Shown: positions 26,298-35,492 of the stretch, piece by piece
Numbering within the stretch: the first letter of the stretch is position 1
Layout of the letters: every line of letters begins with the position of its first letter
Assembly (NCBI RefSeq): GCF_000496695.1
Contig: NZ_BAUJ01000040.1
Location: forward strand, 1-48,719
Length of the DNA: 48,719 bases
Direction of reading: 5' to 3'
Source: Vibrio halioticoli NBRC 102217
GTDB lineage: Bacteria; Pseudomonadota; Gammaproteobacteria; Enterobacterales; Vibrionaceae
The notes under the pieces: model-generated
Databases searched by the model: none
The model's input: only the letters and a program-made list of their open reading frames with translations
Told to the model about the DNA's origin: nothing
Made by a program: the position numbers and the translations under genes

Positions 26298-26927
26298 TTA
26301 GGCGCGAAGATGCTCCGCCTTAACGACCATTTGTAGGCCATTATTGAGTTGCACTCGCACATCATCCTTGTTGACTTCAACGATGGTCGCAGCCATGTTG
26401 CCTTTACCCATATTCACATTTACATTGTTACCAACAGTGATTTCATCGTTGTTCAATGTACGTGTTTCAACTGGGGCTTTCTTCGCTTGCTCAACTCGTG
26501 GTTTAGGTTTACGAGCTGGCGCGGCTTTTTTAGCTTGAGCACGTTTTGCTTTTTGCTCTTCACGAGCTTTATCAGCTTGCTCTTTTCTGCGAGCTGCTAC
26601 GCGAGCTTTGCTTTCAGCAAGAGCTTGTTGCGCATGATCCACATGTTCTTGTTCTAGTACGCCACAGTCGTTGCCATCTAGGTCAACACGTACCGCACCA
26701 GTTTTGACGCCATGAAGGTAACGCCAAGAAGAAGTGTATTGTCTTAGCGCTGCTCTAAGTTGAGTCTTGCTCACTTTCGCATCTTCACTTAAACGTTCTG
26801 CTAAATCTTGAAAAATACCAATTTTCAGAGGTTTAGCTTCACCTTCTAAAGTAAAGCACTTAGGGAAGCATTCAGCAATGTACGCAATCACTTCTTTGCT
26901 GGTTTTTAATTTTTCGGTGTTTTCCAT
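26298..26927 (-). CDS. proQ: RNA chaperone ProQ
   Basis: ProQ is a global sRNA and 3'-UTR binding protein of the FinO family; in E. coli it was first found to support ProP expression. The protein has 209 residues. The FinO domain is at about residues 5-120, with [19 protein letters not shown] and [21 protein letters not shown] lysine/alanine/arginine-rich linker follows (about 120-155). A C-terminal Tudor/KOW-like domain completes it, with [20 protein letters not shown]. It is upstream of prc in the same operon, as in E. coli. Confidence 0.96.
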   Translation of the reverse strand: MENTEKLKTSKEVIAYIAECFPKCFTLEGEAKPLKIGIFQDLAERLSEDAKVSKTQLRAALRQYTSSWRYLHGVKTGAVRVDLDGNDCGVLEQEHVDHAQQALAESKARVAARRKEQADKAREEQKAKRAQAKKAAPARKPKPRVEQAKKAPVETRTLNNDEITVGNNVNVNMGKGNMAATIVEVNKDDVRVQLNNGLQMVVKAEHLRA

Positions 26928-27027
26928 GCGGGTTCCTGATTAAACGCGACTTTGTGCGCGAGATTCTCAATAATATTCTGCGCTATTATAAAGAGATGCC
27001 AAGTAAAAACCACTCCCGAGTGTTATT

Positions 27028-27501
27028 TTACTTAGAGTTAATTGCTTTATTGAGCAATTTTTCGACCATATCCATCAACAAAACTAGGCCTTGCTCATCA
27101 ATTTCGCTAAATCGACCGTGTTTAGGGCTATCGATGTCCAATACGCCGTACACCTCACCATCAATTGAAAATGGGATAACAATCTCTGAATTACTCGCCG
27201 CATCACACGCAATATGACCTTCAAATGCGTGTACATCTTCAATACGTTGCACAGTATTGGTGGCTGCAGCAGTACCACATACCCCTTTACCCCATTCTAT
27301 GCGAATGCAGGCCGGATTGCCTTGAAATGGACCTAAGACTAACTGGTCGTTTTCTTTAAGATAAAAGCCTACCCAATTAATATCGGACAATTCCATATTA
27401 AGTACAGCGCTGATGTTCGCAAGATTAGCAATTATATTTGTTTCATCGCCAATTAACGCTTCAACCTGTTGTATAACCCTTTGGTAGTCTTTAATATTCA
27501 C
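27028..27501 (-). CDS. msrC: free methionine-(R)-sulfoxide reductase
   Basis: A 157-residue GAF-domain enzyme that reduces free methionine R-sulfoxide. The three functional cysteines are present at residues 65, 75 and 99 (NPACIRIEW, KGVCGTAAA, GHIACDAAS). Their spacing of 10 and 24 equals that of E. coli MsrC Cys84, 94 and 118. The E. coli protein was formerly YebR and sits beside letA/yebS, exactly as here. It is divergent from letA. Confidence 0.93.
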   Translation of the reverse strand: MNIKDYQRVIQQVEALIGDETNIIANLANISAVLNMELSDINWVGFYLKENDQLVLGPFQGNPACIRIEWGKGVCGTAAATNTVQRIEDVHAFEGHIACDAASNSEIVIPFSIDGEVYGVLDIDSPKHGRFSEIDEQGLVLLMDMVEKLLNKAINSK

Positions 27502-27649
27502 TTAATCACCTATTTTGAAATTGTAACCAAACCTTTGTATACGCTTTTCTCTTAAACTTAACTTTAGAGATTGCGTATATACTGCAAACTGTAACTCATT
27601 AATCGCTGAATCTAAACTGACTATAACAATAAACCTTCAACGAAAGTAA

Positions 27650-28978
27650 GTGACTAAATCTGCAATGAGCTATTCTAAGCACTCACCAATCCAGCACGAT
27701 GAACAGTATTCAAGTTCGCAATTAAGACTTTGTCAGGGTTGTGGCATGACGGTGGCTGCCCCTCATATAGCCGATAATCAAAATGCTTACTGCCCACGTT
27801 GTGACACCCAACTTTATCGCGGTCATCGTCACACATGCTCAGGTGATGTCGCACTGGCGATAGTCGGCTTACTGCTTTTTATTCCAGTGATTTTCTTTCC
27901 CTTCTTATCCATACGTTTGTTTGGTGAACACATTGATGCCACCTTATTAGAAGGCGTTGTATTACTGGTGGATGAAGGATTTACCTTTGTCGCATTGTTA
28001 GTGTTATTTTGCAGTTTTCTGGTGCCCATAACCCTGTGTATCTGCGTTGTAGCTGCCAACATTGCACTTAAATTCAAACTTTATTCGTTAATGCGCTGGA
28101 GTATGTTCGGTGTTTATCATTTAAAGCACTGGATGATGATTGACGTATATATCGTCAGCATCGCCATTTGCTGCTTTAAACTTACCGACTATAGCGACCT
28201 GATATTTGGCTTATCGCTACCGGTTTTAGGCGTATTACAATTGGTATGCCTTGCCTTAGTGATACGCGTAAGCCCTAGAAAATATTGGCAATCCTTTGAT
28301 CAGACTTTGCGTATTACGCGCCCTAATCTACCCAAAATACAAATTGACGCTATCAGCGATCATTTACAAGACTGCCCTCAATGTCACTTAGTGCAACAAG
28401 TGGGTAAGCGCTGCATTCGCTGCCACCACCCCATTGCATTTAATGAAAGTCGCTCGCTACAGGCCACTTGGGCATTCTTAATTGTCGCGACCATCGCGTT
28501 GATCCCTGCAAATGTCATTCCCATCTCGATATTGTTTGCCAATGGTGCAAGGCTTGAAGACACCATTTATTCCGGCGTTATTTCACTGGTTAATAACGAC
28601 ATGTTGGTGATTGCCATCATTATCTTTGTCGCCAGTATTCTAGTGCCTGTGGCTAAGATATTAGGGATCTTATATTTATTGTTATGCATCCATTTCAAAC
28701 GCAGCGTATTTCACAAGCAACGTATGGTGCTGTTTTACATCGTTAAATGGATAGGAAAGTGGTCAATGGTCGACCTTTTTGTGATGTCTATTATGCTTAC
28801 ACTAGTGGATCGCGGACAAATATTGAACTTTACCCCAGGTTATGGCGCAGTAGCCTTTGGTGTTGTCGTCATTTTTACCATGCTCGCAACCGATGCATTA
28901 AATCCAAAATTGATATGGAAAAACCATAACGATACCCACTCAACTCAATCTAATTCAACTGGTGATACTTTTTCATGA
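27650..28978 (+). CDS. letA: lipid transport inner-membrane protein LetA (PqiA family)
   Basis: LetA is the membrane partner of the MCE tunnel protein LetB and helps move lipids across the envelope. The protein has 442 residues. Two zinc-ribbon motifs are visible, CQGCG...CPRC near residues 28-52 and CPQC...CIRC near 242-260. Each is followed by a four-helix PqiA domain. The start is a GTG at 27650 with only a modest Shine-Dalgarno; an ATG at 27665 is the alternative. Its stop overlaps the letB start by four bases (ATGA), so the two are coupled. In E. coli the same order is yebR-yebS-yebT-yebU (msrC-letA-letB-rsmF). Confidence 0.94.
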   Translation: MTKSAMSYSKHSPIQHDEQYSSSQLRLCQGCGMTVAAPHIADNQNAYCPRCDTQLYRGHRHTCSGDVALAIVGLLLFIPVIFFPFLSIRLFGEHIDATLLEGVVLLVDEGFTFVALLVLFCSFLVPITLCICVVAANIALKFKLYSLMRWSMFGVYHLKHWMMIDVYIVSIAICCFKLTDYSDLIFGLSLPVLGVLQLVCLALVIRVSPRKYWQSFDQTLRITRPNLPKIQIDAISDHLQDCPQCHLVQQVGKRCIRCHHPIAFNESRSLQATWAFLIVATIALIPANVIPISILFANGARLEDTIYSGVISLVNNDMLVIAIIIFVASILVPVAKILGILYLLLCIHFKRSVFHKQRMVLFYIVKWIGKWSMVDLFVMSIMLTLVDRGQILNFTPGYGAVAFGVVVIFTMLATDALNPKLIWKNHNDTHSTQSNSTGDTFS

Positions 28979-31620
28979 CCGAGCCAACCCACTCTTCGTT
29001 GCCGTCTCCTAAAGTTAAGCGTTCAACGGGACTCTCACCGCTTTGGGCGCTGCCCATCATTGCCTTACTATTGGGCGGATGGCTAATGTACAAAAGCATT
29101 AGCGAATCAGGGCAACATATCCGTATTCACTTTTCTAACGCGCAAGGCTTAATTGCCGGGCGTACCACACTGCGCTTCCAAGGTTTAGAAGTGGGCATGG
29201 TCAGAAAACTGGAATTAGCGCCAAATCTGGATGGTATTTACGTTGATGCCGAGCTCTACCCCAATGCTAAACAGTTGTTAGGTGAAGACACTAAGTTTTG
29301 GCTAGTAAAACCTACCGCTAGTCTTTCCGGTGTGTCGGGGTTAGATGCGTTAGTGTCGGGCAATTACATCGCTATACAAAGTGCGACTACTGGGTTTAAT
29401 AAAGTGCCGCTCTCTTACAACGCTCTGCCAAAAGCGCCACAAGATTTACACAGTGGCAATATAGAAGGTTTGCGACTGACCTTGCGCAGTAAAGATTTAG
29501 GCTCGGTCAATGTCGGCTCTAAAATCTTATTTAGAAAAATCCCAATTGGTGAGATCTACAGTTTTAACCTTGATCAAGAAGGCAAGTCTGTCATTTTACG
29601 TGCGCTGATTGATGAAGAGTATGAACACATAATTACCAGTGAAAGCCGCTTTTGGAATGTCTCAGGTATTAATGCCAAGGTGGGTTTTGATGGCGTTGAT
29701 GTCAGCGTCGAAAGTTTAGCTGCCCTTATTGGCGGAGGCATAGCGGTCGATTCACCTGCTCGCGGACACAAAGTGGACTCGGATACTGAATTCAGGCTCT
29801 ATCCAGATCTTGCCACCGCAGGACGAGGCATTCCCATCTCGATTACCCTGCCAGATGACAACAACATCAACCCGTCAGGCGCACCGTTGATTTATCGCGG
29901 CATTGAAATTGGTCAAATCACTAACATCAGATTAAGCAAAGACCGCGCCGATATCGTCGCGCAAGCCACTATAGAACCGGCTTATCACGACCTTTTAAAT
30001 TCTGGCTCACAGTTTTTGTTAGAAGAGGCCTCCCTTTCCCTTAGTGGCATCGACAACCTAGGCAACTTTGTCACCGGCAACTTTCTCACCTTGTTACCCG
30101 GTGAAGGTGAAGCCTCTCGCGCTTTTAAAGCCGTTAAACAAGATGAACTGAACGTGCAAGACAGCAGTAATGTAGCGCTGTCATTAATGGCAAAACACAG
30201 TTTCGGTCTCAATAGCGGCTCTGCTGTGCTATATCGAGGTATTCAAGTCGGACACGTTACGTCGTCACAACTACAAAAAGAAGGCGTTAAAATTAACGTC
30301 CTAATTGATGCTAAGTATCGCGATTTGATTCGCTCTAAAAATCGTTTTTACTTCTCAAGTGGCGTCTCGGCGAGTTTGGACGCAGGCGCATTAAATGTGG
30401 ATATTCCACCTATCCAACACTTACTGGCTGGCAGTATTAGCTTTATTGAAGACGGCAAGCCATCGATTAATTCTAGCTACGCCCTGTATGACAATGAATC
30501 GTTAGCCCAGTTGGCGCTTGATAGTGCATCGGGTCATCAAATCCTATCCCTTATTTCAAGTGAACTGCCTCCGGTTAACGTTGGCAGTCCAGTGTTCTAT
30601 CGCAACTTAGTTGTTGGGCAAGTGCTCGATTATGAGCTTGGACATTCCGGCATGGAAGTCTCGATTAAACTGGATAGTCAATATCGACATTTAATAAAAG
30701 CCGATACCGTATTTTGGAACCATTCAGGGGTGGAAATTGAAGCAGGATTAACGGGGGTGTCAGTGAAGGCTGCCCCTCTAGCACGGCTTATGCAAGGTGG
30801 CATTGCCTTTGACAGCATTGCAGGTGTTGAAAATAAACTCAGTAAGCACTACAAGCTGTACCCGGATCAGGATGCAGCGCGTCACTTTGGTAAAGTTATT
30901 CGCTTAAACGCTACTGAAAACGCTTCAATCACGCACGGCAGTAAAATTAAGTATCAAGGGGTCGATGTGGGCGAAGTCACCGTGGTTTCTCCCCTTTTTG
31001 ATAAACAAGGCGTAGAGGTGCTAGCCCGCATCTATCCTAAATACGTTAATAAAGTTGCGGTCAAAGGCTCTACCTTTTGGGTGGTGAGCCCCGAGGTTAG
31101 CTTGTCTGGGGTGAAGAATTTAGCCAGCGCAATAATACCAAGTATCGAAGTGAAACCTGCGCACAGTACGCAGCGACAAAGTCAATTTACCCTCTATCAG
31201 CAAAAACCCGGTAAACAAACGGTTCGTTTTTATCTACAAAGTAAAGTCAAAGGCTCCATTGCGCCGAATACTCCAATTTTATATCGCGAAATTCCAGTGG
31301 GATTAGTCAGTGATGTTCGCCTTGGCGATTTGGCCGACCGAGTGATCATCAGTATAGATATCGATAAAGATTATGCGTATTTGATTCGAGAAAACTCCCT
31401 ATTTTGGAATGTTTCAGGCTTAGATATTTCGGTCGGGCTTAGCGGCGCAAAAGTAAAGGCGGGCACAGTAGAAAGTCTATTAAAAGGCGGCATTGCATTT
31501 ACGACCCCCGAAGCATCGTCTTTGTCGGCTATTGCCAAGCCTGAACGCTCTTTTTATCTATACGCAACCGCAGAGCCTGAATGGTTAGAATGGCGCACTG
31601 TTATTCCTAAGCCGCACTAA
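28975..31620 (+). CDS. letB: MCE-family lipid transport tunnel protein LetB
   Basis: LetB forms a stack of hexameric rings that bridges inner and outer membrane. The protein has 881 residues (E. coli about 877). One N-terminal transmembrane helix (about residues 22-40, LWALPIIALLLGGWLMYK) is followed by seven MCE repeats. Each opens with a pattern like FRGIEIGQI: FQGLEVGMV, FRKIPIGEI, YRGIEIGQI, YRGIQVGHV, YRNLVVGQV, YQGVDVGEV and YREIPVGLV. Seven repeats fit LetB rather than PqiB, which has three. It is coupled to letA by a four-base overlap. Confidence 0.96.
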   Translation: MTEPTHSSLPSPKVKRSTGLSPLWALPIIALLLGGWLMYKSISESGQHIRIHFSNAQGLIAGRTTLRFQGLEVGMVRKLELAPNLDGIYVDAELYPNAKQLLGEDTKFWLVKPTASLSGVSGLDALVSGNYIAIQSATTGFNKVPLSYNALPKAPQDLHSGNIEGLRLTLRSKDLGSVNVGSKILFRKIPIGEIYSFNLDQEGKSVILRALIDEEYEHIITSESRFWNVSGINAKVGFDGVDVSVESLAALIGGGIAVDSPARGHKVDSDTEFRLYPDLATAGRGIPISITLPDDNNINPSGAPLIYRGIEIGQITNIRLSKDRADIVAQATIEPAYHDLLNSGSQFLLEEASLSLSGIDNLGNFVTGNFLTLLPGEGEASRAFKAVKQDELNVQDSSNVALSLMAKHSFGLNSGSAVLYRGIQVGHVTSSQLQKEGVKINVLIDAKYRDLIRSKNRFYFSSGVSASLDAGALNVDIPPIQHLLAGSISFIEDGKPSINSSYALYDNESLAQLALDSASGHQILSLISSELPPVNVGSPVFYRNLVVGQVLDYELGHSGMEVSIKLDSQYRHLIKADTVFWNHSGVEIEAGLTGVSVKAAPLARLMQGGIAFDSIAGVENKLSKHYKLYPDQDAARHFGKVIRLNATENASITHGSKIKYQGVDVGEVTVVSPLFDKQGVEVLARIYPKYVNKVAVKGSTFWVVSPEVSLSGVKNLASAIIPSIEVKPAHSTQRQSQFTLYQQKPGKQTVRFYLQSKVKGSIAPNTPILYREIPVGLVSDVRLGDLADRVIISIDIDKDYAYLIRENSLFWNVSGLDISVGLSGAKVKAGTVESLLKGGIAFTTPEASSLSAIAKPERSFYLYATAEPEWLEWRTVIPKPH

Positions 31621-31653
31621 CGCAGAATTAACAGCGCTCAACCCAATCCGTAT

Positions 31654-31684
31654 AAAGCGTTAAAGGCCACTCTTTAACGCTTTC
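31654..31684 (+). terminator. probable letB terminator
   Basis: Perfect 12-bp stem AAAGCGTTAAAG/CTTTAACGCTTT with a six-base loop. Only three T follow, so termination may be partial and allow read-through to rsmF. Confidence 0.55.
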
Positions 31685-31743
31685 ATCCCATCGTCAGCAT
31701 TGCTACACTTCCCTTGCTCGCTCCCCTCAACAGGAATTCCACC

Positions 31744-33174
31744 TTGCATCAGAACGTATATATCCCAGATGAGTTTATTGAACTTATCGCGCAACAAATG
31801 CCTAGTCACCTTAAGTTAGACGAACTGCTTGAGGCTTGCAGACGCCCTTTAAAGCGCAGTATTCGAGTGAATACCTTAAAAATATCGGTTGAAGAATTTA
31901 AACAACAAGCCACTGAAATGGGTTGGACACTGACACCGATTCCTTGGTGTGCTGAGGGTTTTTGGCTTGACGATGTGGATGAATCTTCCACCTCACTGGG
32001 TAACACCAGTCAGCATCTTGCGGGGTTATTTTACATTCAAGAAGCTAGCTCAATGATGCCCGTTACCGCCTTATTTGAGCAACTTGACGTCAATGATGAA
32101 TTTCGCGTACTGGATATGGCGGCCGCTCCTGGTTCGAAAACCACACAAATTGCTAGCCATATTGGTAAAGATGGCTTAGTGATTGCCAACGAGTTTTCCG
32201 CTAGCCGCGTAAAGATTTTATTTGGCAACTTGATGCGTTGCGGCGTCGGCAACATGGCGATGACCAACTTTGATGCTCGCGTGTTTGGCTCTTGGCTTCC
32301 TGAAACCTTTGATGCAATTTTACTGGACGCTCCCTGCTCAGGCGAAGGCTCATTAAGAAAAGACGCGGATGCAATGAAAAACTGGAGTTTATCCTCGGTG
32401 GAAGAAATTGCTAGCACCCAAAAAGATCTGATCGAAAGTGCCTTTCACGCGCTAAAACCTAACGGAACCTTGGTCTATTCAACTTGTACTTTAAACCTGC
32501 AAGAGAACCAACAAGTAGTGCAGCATCTATTAGACACCTTTGCCGATTGCATTGAAGTAGAGCCGTTACAACAGTTATTTGATGGAGCCGAGCTCTCTGC
32601 TACCGAAGAAGGTTATCTGCACGTTTACCCGCAAGTTTATGATTGCGAAGGCTTCTTTATTGCCCGATTTAAAAAGACAGCTTCAGTCACTGCCCCTGCC
32701 GTTAAAAAACGTTTAGGTAAGTTTCCTTTCCAATTGTTATCAGCAAAAGAATGTGACGCCGTAACCAAATCGTTATCCACTACACTAGGCATTACTATCC
32801 CAAGTAGTTTTTCACTTTGGCAACGTGACAACGAAGTATGGCTATTCCCAAAATTAATTGAACCCTTATTAGGTCAAATGCGTTTTCAACGTATAGGCAT
32901 TAAACTTGCCGAAGCTCATAAGAAAGGCTATCGCTGGCAACATCAAGGCGTAGTCGCCATGAGTGAGCATAACGAGACAAACGCTATCGATTTAACCTTA
33001 GAAGAAGCACGTGAATGGTATATGGGTCGAGACATTCGTCCATTACAAAGTGCTGGCAAGGGCGAAATCTTAGTGCGTTATGACAATGTCACAATAGGTT
33101 TAGGCAAATGGGTGGGCAATAGAGTTAAAAATGGATTGCCACGAGAAATGGTAAGAGATAATAATCTTTTCTAA
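31744..33174 (+). CDS. rsmF: 16S rRNA m5C1407 methyltransferase RsmF
   Basis: RsmF makes m5C1407 in 16S rRNA (E. coli YebU). The protein has 476 residues (E. coli 479). The SAM site AAAPGSKTTQIA, motif IV DAPCSGEGSLRKD and the catalytic-cysteine motif YSTCTLNLQEN are visible, followed by a C-terminal PUA-like part. I placed the start at TTG 31744 because AGGA lies at 31732-31735 and MHQNVYIPDEF matches family N-termini; a second TTG at 31714 has no such support. A one-mismatch matS-like sequence lies at 32753-32765 and another at 33080-33092. Confidence 0.94.
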   Translation: MHQNVYIPDEFIELIAQQMPSHLKLDELLEACRRPLKRSIRVNTLKISVEEFKQQATEMGWTLTPIPWCAEGFWLDDVDESSTSLGNTSQHLAGLFYIQEASSMMPVTALFEQLDVNDEFRVLDMAAAPGSKTTQIASHIGKDGLVIANEFSASRVKILFGNLMRCGVGNMAMTNFDARVFGSWLPETFDAILLDAPCSGEGSLRKDADAMKNWSLSSVEEIASTQKDLIESAFHALKPNGTLVYSTCTLNLQENQQVVQHLLDTFADCIEVEPLQQLFDGAELSATEEGYLHVYPQVYDCEGFFIARFKKTASVTAPAVKKRLGKFPFQLLSAKECDAVTKSLSTTLGITIPSSFSLWQRDNEVWLFPKLIEPLLGQMRFQRIGIKLAEAHKKGYRWQHQGVVAMSEHNETNAIDLTLEEAREWYMGRDIRPLQSAGKGEILVRYDNVTIGLGKWVGNRVKNGLPREMVRDNNLF

Positions 33175-33201
33175 TTCAGGTAGATGCTATCAATTAGTGC
33201 C

Positions 33202-33288
33202 GAGAGCGACTTTGCGTTATGGCAAGACGCGCTCGGTGTACTAAACTTAGTGCAATAGTGCGATTAGCGCAGGCTCTAAAGCAGAGCC
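33202..33288 (+). other. two stem-loops downstream of rsmF
   Basis: A 9-bp imperfect stem (CCGAGAGCG/CGCGCTCGG, 33202-33237) and a 6-bp stem (GGCTCT/AGAGCC, 33272-33288) precede the terminator. They could be the 3' end structure of the rsmF mRNA or a small RNA using the same terminator. Confidence 0.3.
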
Positions 33289-33297
33289 ATTCCCCTA

Positions 33298-33330
33298 AGC
33301 CTAGGTGAGGATAACCTAGGCTATTTTTTT
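33298..33330 (+). terminator. rsmF terminator
   Basis: Stem AGCCTAGGT/ACCTAGGCT with a loop of about seven bases, followed by A and seven T. Confidence 0.9.
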
Positions 33331-33353
33331 GCTTTCAATTTAATTCTATGCGC

Positions 33354-34190
33354 TTATTTAACGCGGTGAATACCGTCAGCTTCAATAGTGATATGCCCTG
33401 CTTTGTACAGACCACCAATAGTTTTCTTAAACGTACCTTTACTGGTGCGAAACACTTTAAAGATAGCGTCAGGTGTCGACTTATCATTTAGTGGCAAGAA
33501 ACCGTCTTTCTTATCCAGCAAGTCTAAAATTTTCTCACTAAGATCATCCATCTTAGCCACGCCAATTTTTTGTAGCGATAAATCAATTTTGCCGTCTTCA
33601 CGTACTTGTTTGATGTAACCTTTTAGGCGTTTACCGATAAACAGTTTACCAATCACGTCAGAGCTAAAGATCATGCCCCAATGCTCACCGTTAATAATCG
33701 CTTTGTAGCCTAAATCACTACGTTCAGCGATAAGCAGTTCAACTTGTTGATTTGATTTATAATGTTGCGGCGTTTTATCTAACCACTTGTTGAATTTAGT
33801 GGTGCCTACGATACGGCCACTTGCATTATCGGTATAAACGTACACTAAGATAGTTTGACCTTCATTGAAGCGGGCACGCTGTTCGCTGTAAGGGATCAGT
33901 AGATCTTTTTTCTCAATGCCCCAGTTTACGAATGCGCCAGTGCTGTTGATACTGGTGATTTCCATCAAACCCCACTCGCCCACTTGTGCAATTGGTTTTT
34001 CGCGGGTAGCGCACAATGCGTTATCTGAATCAAAGTACAGGAACACGTTAATAGATTGACCAACTTCAGGCTCGTCACTGAGTTGTTTTTTAGGAAGTAG
34101 TACACTCCCATAATCAAATGCGTCTAGAAAAACGCCAAAATCAGTGATTTGGGTAATTGTAAGTGCGTTAAGTTGGCCAATTTTTATCAT
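33354..34190 (-). CDS. S1-domain RNA-binding protein, CvfB/YitL family
   Basis: A 278-residue cytoplasmic protein with consecutive S1-like OB folds. The first opens ITDFGVFLDAFDYGSVLLPK, the second ITSINSTGAFVNWG and the third includes IKQVREDGKIDLSLQK. A C-terminal winged-helix-like part has FKVFRTSKGTFKKTIGGLY. This layout is that of CvfB (Staphylococcus) and YitL (Bacillus). The family binds RNA, but its role in vibrios is not known to me. It is convergent with rsmF and apparently monocistronic. Confidence 0.85.
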   Translation of the reverse strand: MIKIGQLNALTITQITDFGVFLDAFDYGSVLLPKKQLSDEPEVGQSINVFLYFDSDNALCATREKPIAQVGEWGLMEITSINSTGAFVNWGIEKKDLLIPYSEQRARFNEGQTILVYVYTDNASGRIVGTTKFNKWLDKTPQHYKSNQQVELLIAERSDLGYKAIINGEHWGMIFSSDVIGKLFIGKRLKGYIKQVREDGKIDLSLQKIGVAKMDDLSEKILDLLDKKDGFLPLNDKSTPDAIFKVFRTSKGTFKKTIGGLYKAGHITIEADGIHRVK

Positions 34191-34290
34191 TTTTTTACTC
34201 GTATTAGTCGATATCGCGACGATTGTATTGCCTTAGTTACACAATACAAAGCCTTTTCTGGACTTTATTGATTAGAACACAGTTAAGAAT

Positions 34291-34324
34291 ATGGCCAATG
34301 ATTTACTCACACAAATCATCGGCC
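34291..34324 (-). terminator. possible terminator of the PEP-synthase-like gene
   Basis: Inverted repeat GGCC-ATGATTT/AAATCAT-GGCC with one internal mismatch. It lies about 30 bases past the stop at 34353. The T-tract on the minus strand is weak. Confidence 0.4.
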
Positions 34325-34352
34325 CATGCTACACATGTACTGTTTTAAGTGA

Positions 34353-35213
34353 TTAGTCGACGTTGATAATGTCACATTGCGGGAATTCAAGTAAAAAGTC
34401 TTGTAGCTTAATATCTTCTGCAAGCGCTTCAGTCAGTACAATTGAAGATTTACGTGCTGTATTAGCTTGAGTTAATACTTGACCTAACAGCTCCAATACA
34501 GCTTCATTTTGCACATTGTAGCCAGTAGAAACTGCTTCGTTGTTACGATCAATGCCTAAAGTCAGTTGTGTCAATGAAGCTAAATCCACACACACACCAT
34601 CAAAGTATTTCAGTAAACGTTCAGAAAGAAGTACCGCCGATGGTGTATCAGCGCCAAACAGCACTTTTAAGCCATTGAGTCCACGAGGAAGACCTTGCTC
34701 TGCTAATCGGTCGATAACCTTAGCCGCATCACTTAGACTGCGCACAAATGGCACAACCACTTCTACGTTAATCTCTTTCTCACGCAGCGCTTTAATAAAC
34801 TGACATTCCAAAGCAAAACTTGGCTTGTAAAAATCCGATGCGTAACGAGAAACGCCACGTGCTCCTAACATAGGGTTAGTTTCACACTCTTCCAAACTGC
34901 CTGCGATAAGTGCCGAAAAAGAACTGCTGTCACAGTTACTCAGTTGTACGCGAACACGTTTGTATTGAGCTAATTCAAGTTCAGTCGCCGTTTCATTCAG
35001 CACTTCTTGATAAAACTCTGTCAGATCTTGTCCATTAACTACAGCATCCAGTGCCATTTGGTCAGCATCACTTAACGTTAAGTCACTACCAATCAGTGCC
35101 GGGTGAAAAAACATTCGTTCTTGAATGACATCACCGATTGACAGTAATACGTGCTCAGCACCTTCATTGCGTTGTTGCAGCGAGTTGCCCAAAAGTAATT
35201 CCGAATTTGGCAT
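34353..35213 (-). CDS. PEP-synthase-like TIM-barrel protein, predicted catalytically inactive
   Basis: A 286-residue protein resembling only the C-terminal PEP-binding TIM barrel of phosphoenolpyruvate synthase. ETNPMLGARGVSRY corresponds to the substrate-arginine motif, and PFVRSLSDAAKVIDRLAEQG and SLTQLTLGIDR are also family motifs. There is no phosphohistidine domain and no ATP-grasp domain. Where PpsA has the metal-binding EIPSNA, Ser-Asn-Asp before LTQLTLG, and the catalytic Cys near the C-terminus, this protein has ADTPSA, Leu-Ala-Ser, and SIVLTEAL without Cys. The substrate arginine is kept. It may bind PEP without turning it over. It is divergent from aroH, which uses PEP; in E. coli, ppsA is also near aroH. 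Confidence 0.7.
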   Translation of the reverse strand: MPNSELLLGNSLQQRNEGAEHVLLSIGDVIQERMFFHPALIGSDLTLSDADQMALDAVVNGQDLTEFYQEVLNETATELELAQYKRVRVQLSNCDSSSFSALIAGSLEECETNPMLGARGVSRYASDFYKPSFALECQFIKALREKEINVEVVVPFVRSLSDAAKVIDRLAEQGLPRGLNGLKVLFGADTPSAVLLSERLLKYFDGVCVDLASLTQLTLGIDRNNEAVSTGYNVQNEAVLELLGQVLTQANTARKSSIVLTEALAEDIKLQDFLLEFPQCDIINVD

Positions 35214-35492
35214 TTGCGTCCTACCTAGACTCTAGTTGTTATTAGAATCAAAATACCACCACCGTTTAATGTTTCAAATAGCCAATTGATAAAATCTGCC
35301 AAGAAAATGATCGATTCATGCTCTATTCGCTTAACGAGTGCACAAAAACGTAAATAGCCCTGTTTTAAGGGTAAATAATGAGCAGTTATTTATTAATGCA
35401 GGCTAATTTTATTGATTTTAAAGGTTGAAGTTTATTCCAGCTCATAATTCCGCTATCTTTAGCACAATTTCGAAAGAAGAAGATTTAAAACT
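35214..35492. other. divergent promoter region of the PEP-synthase-like gene and aroH
   Basis: 279 AT-rich bases must hold both promoters. I looked for a TrpR operator (CTAGTTAACTAG-like), as aroH has in E. coli, and found only isolated CTAG half-sites near 35224-35234, too poor to call. No leader peptide rich in aromatic codons is seen. Confidence 0.5.

Noticed and set aside
35214..35492. TrpR operator upstream of aroH
   Set aside because: Only scattered CTAG half-sites; no palindrome near the CTAGTTAACTAG pattern.
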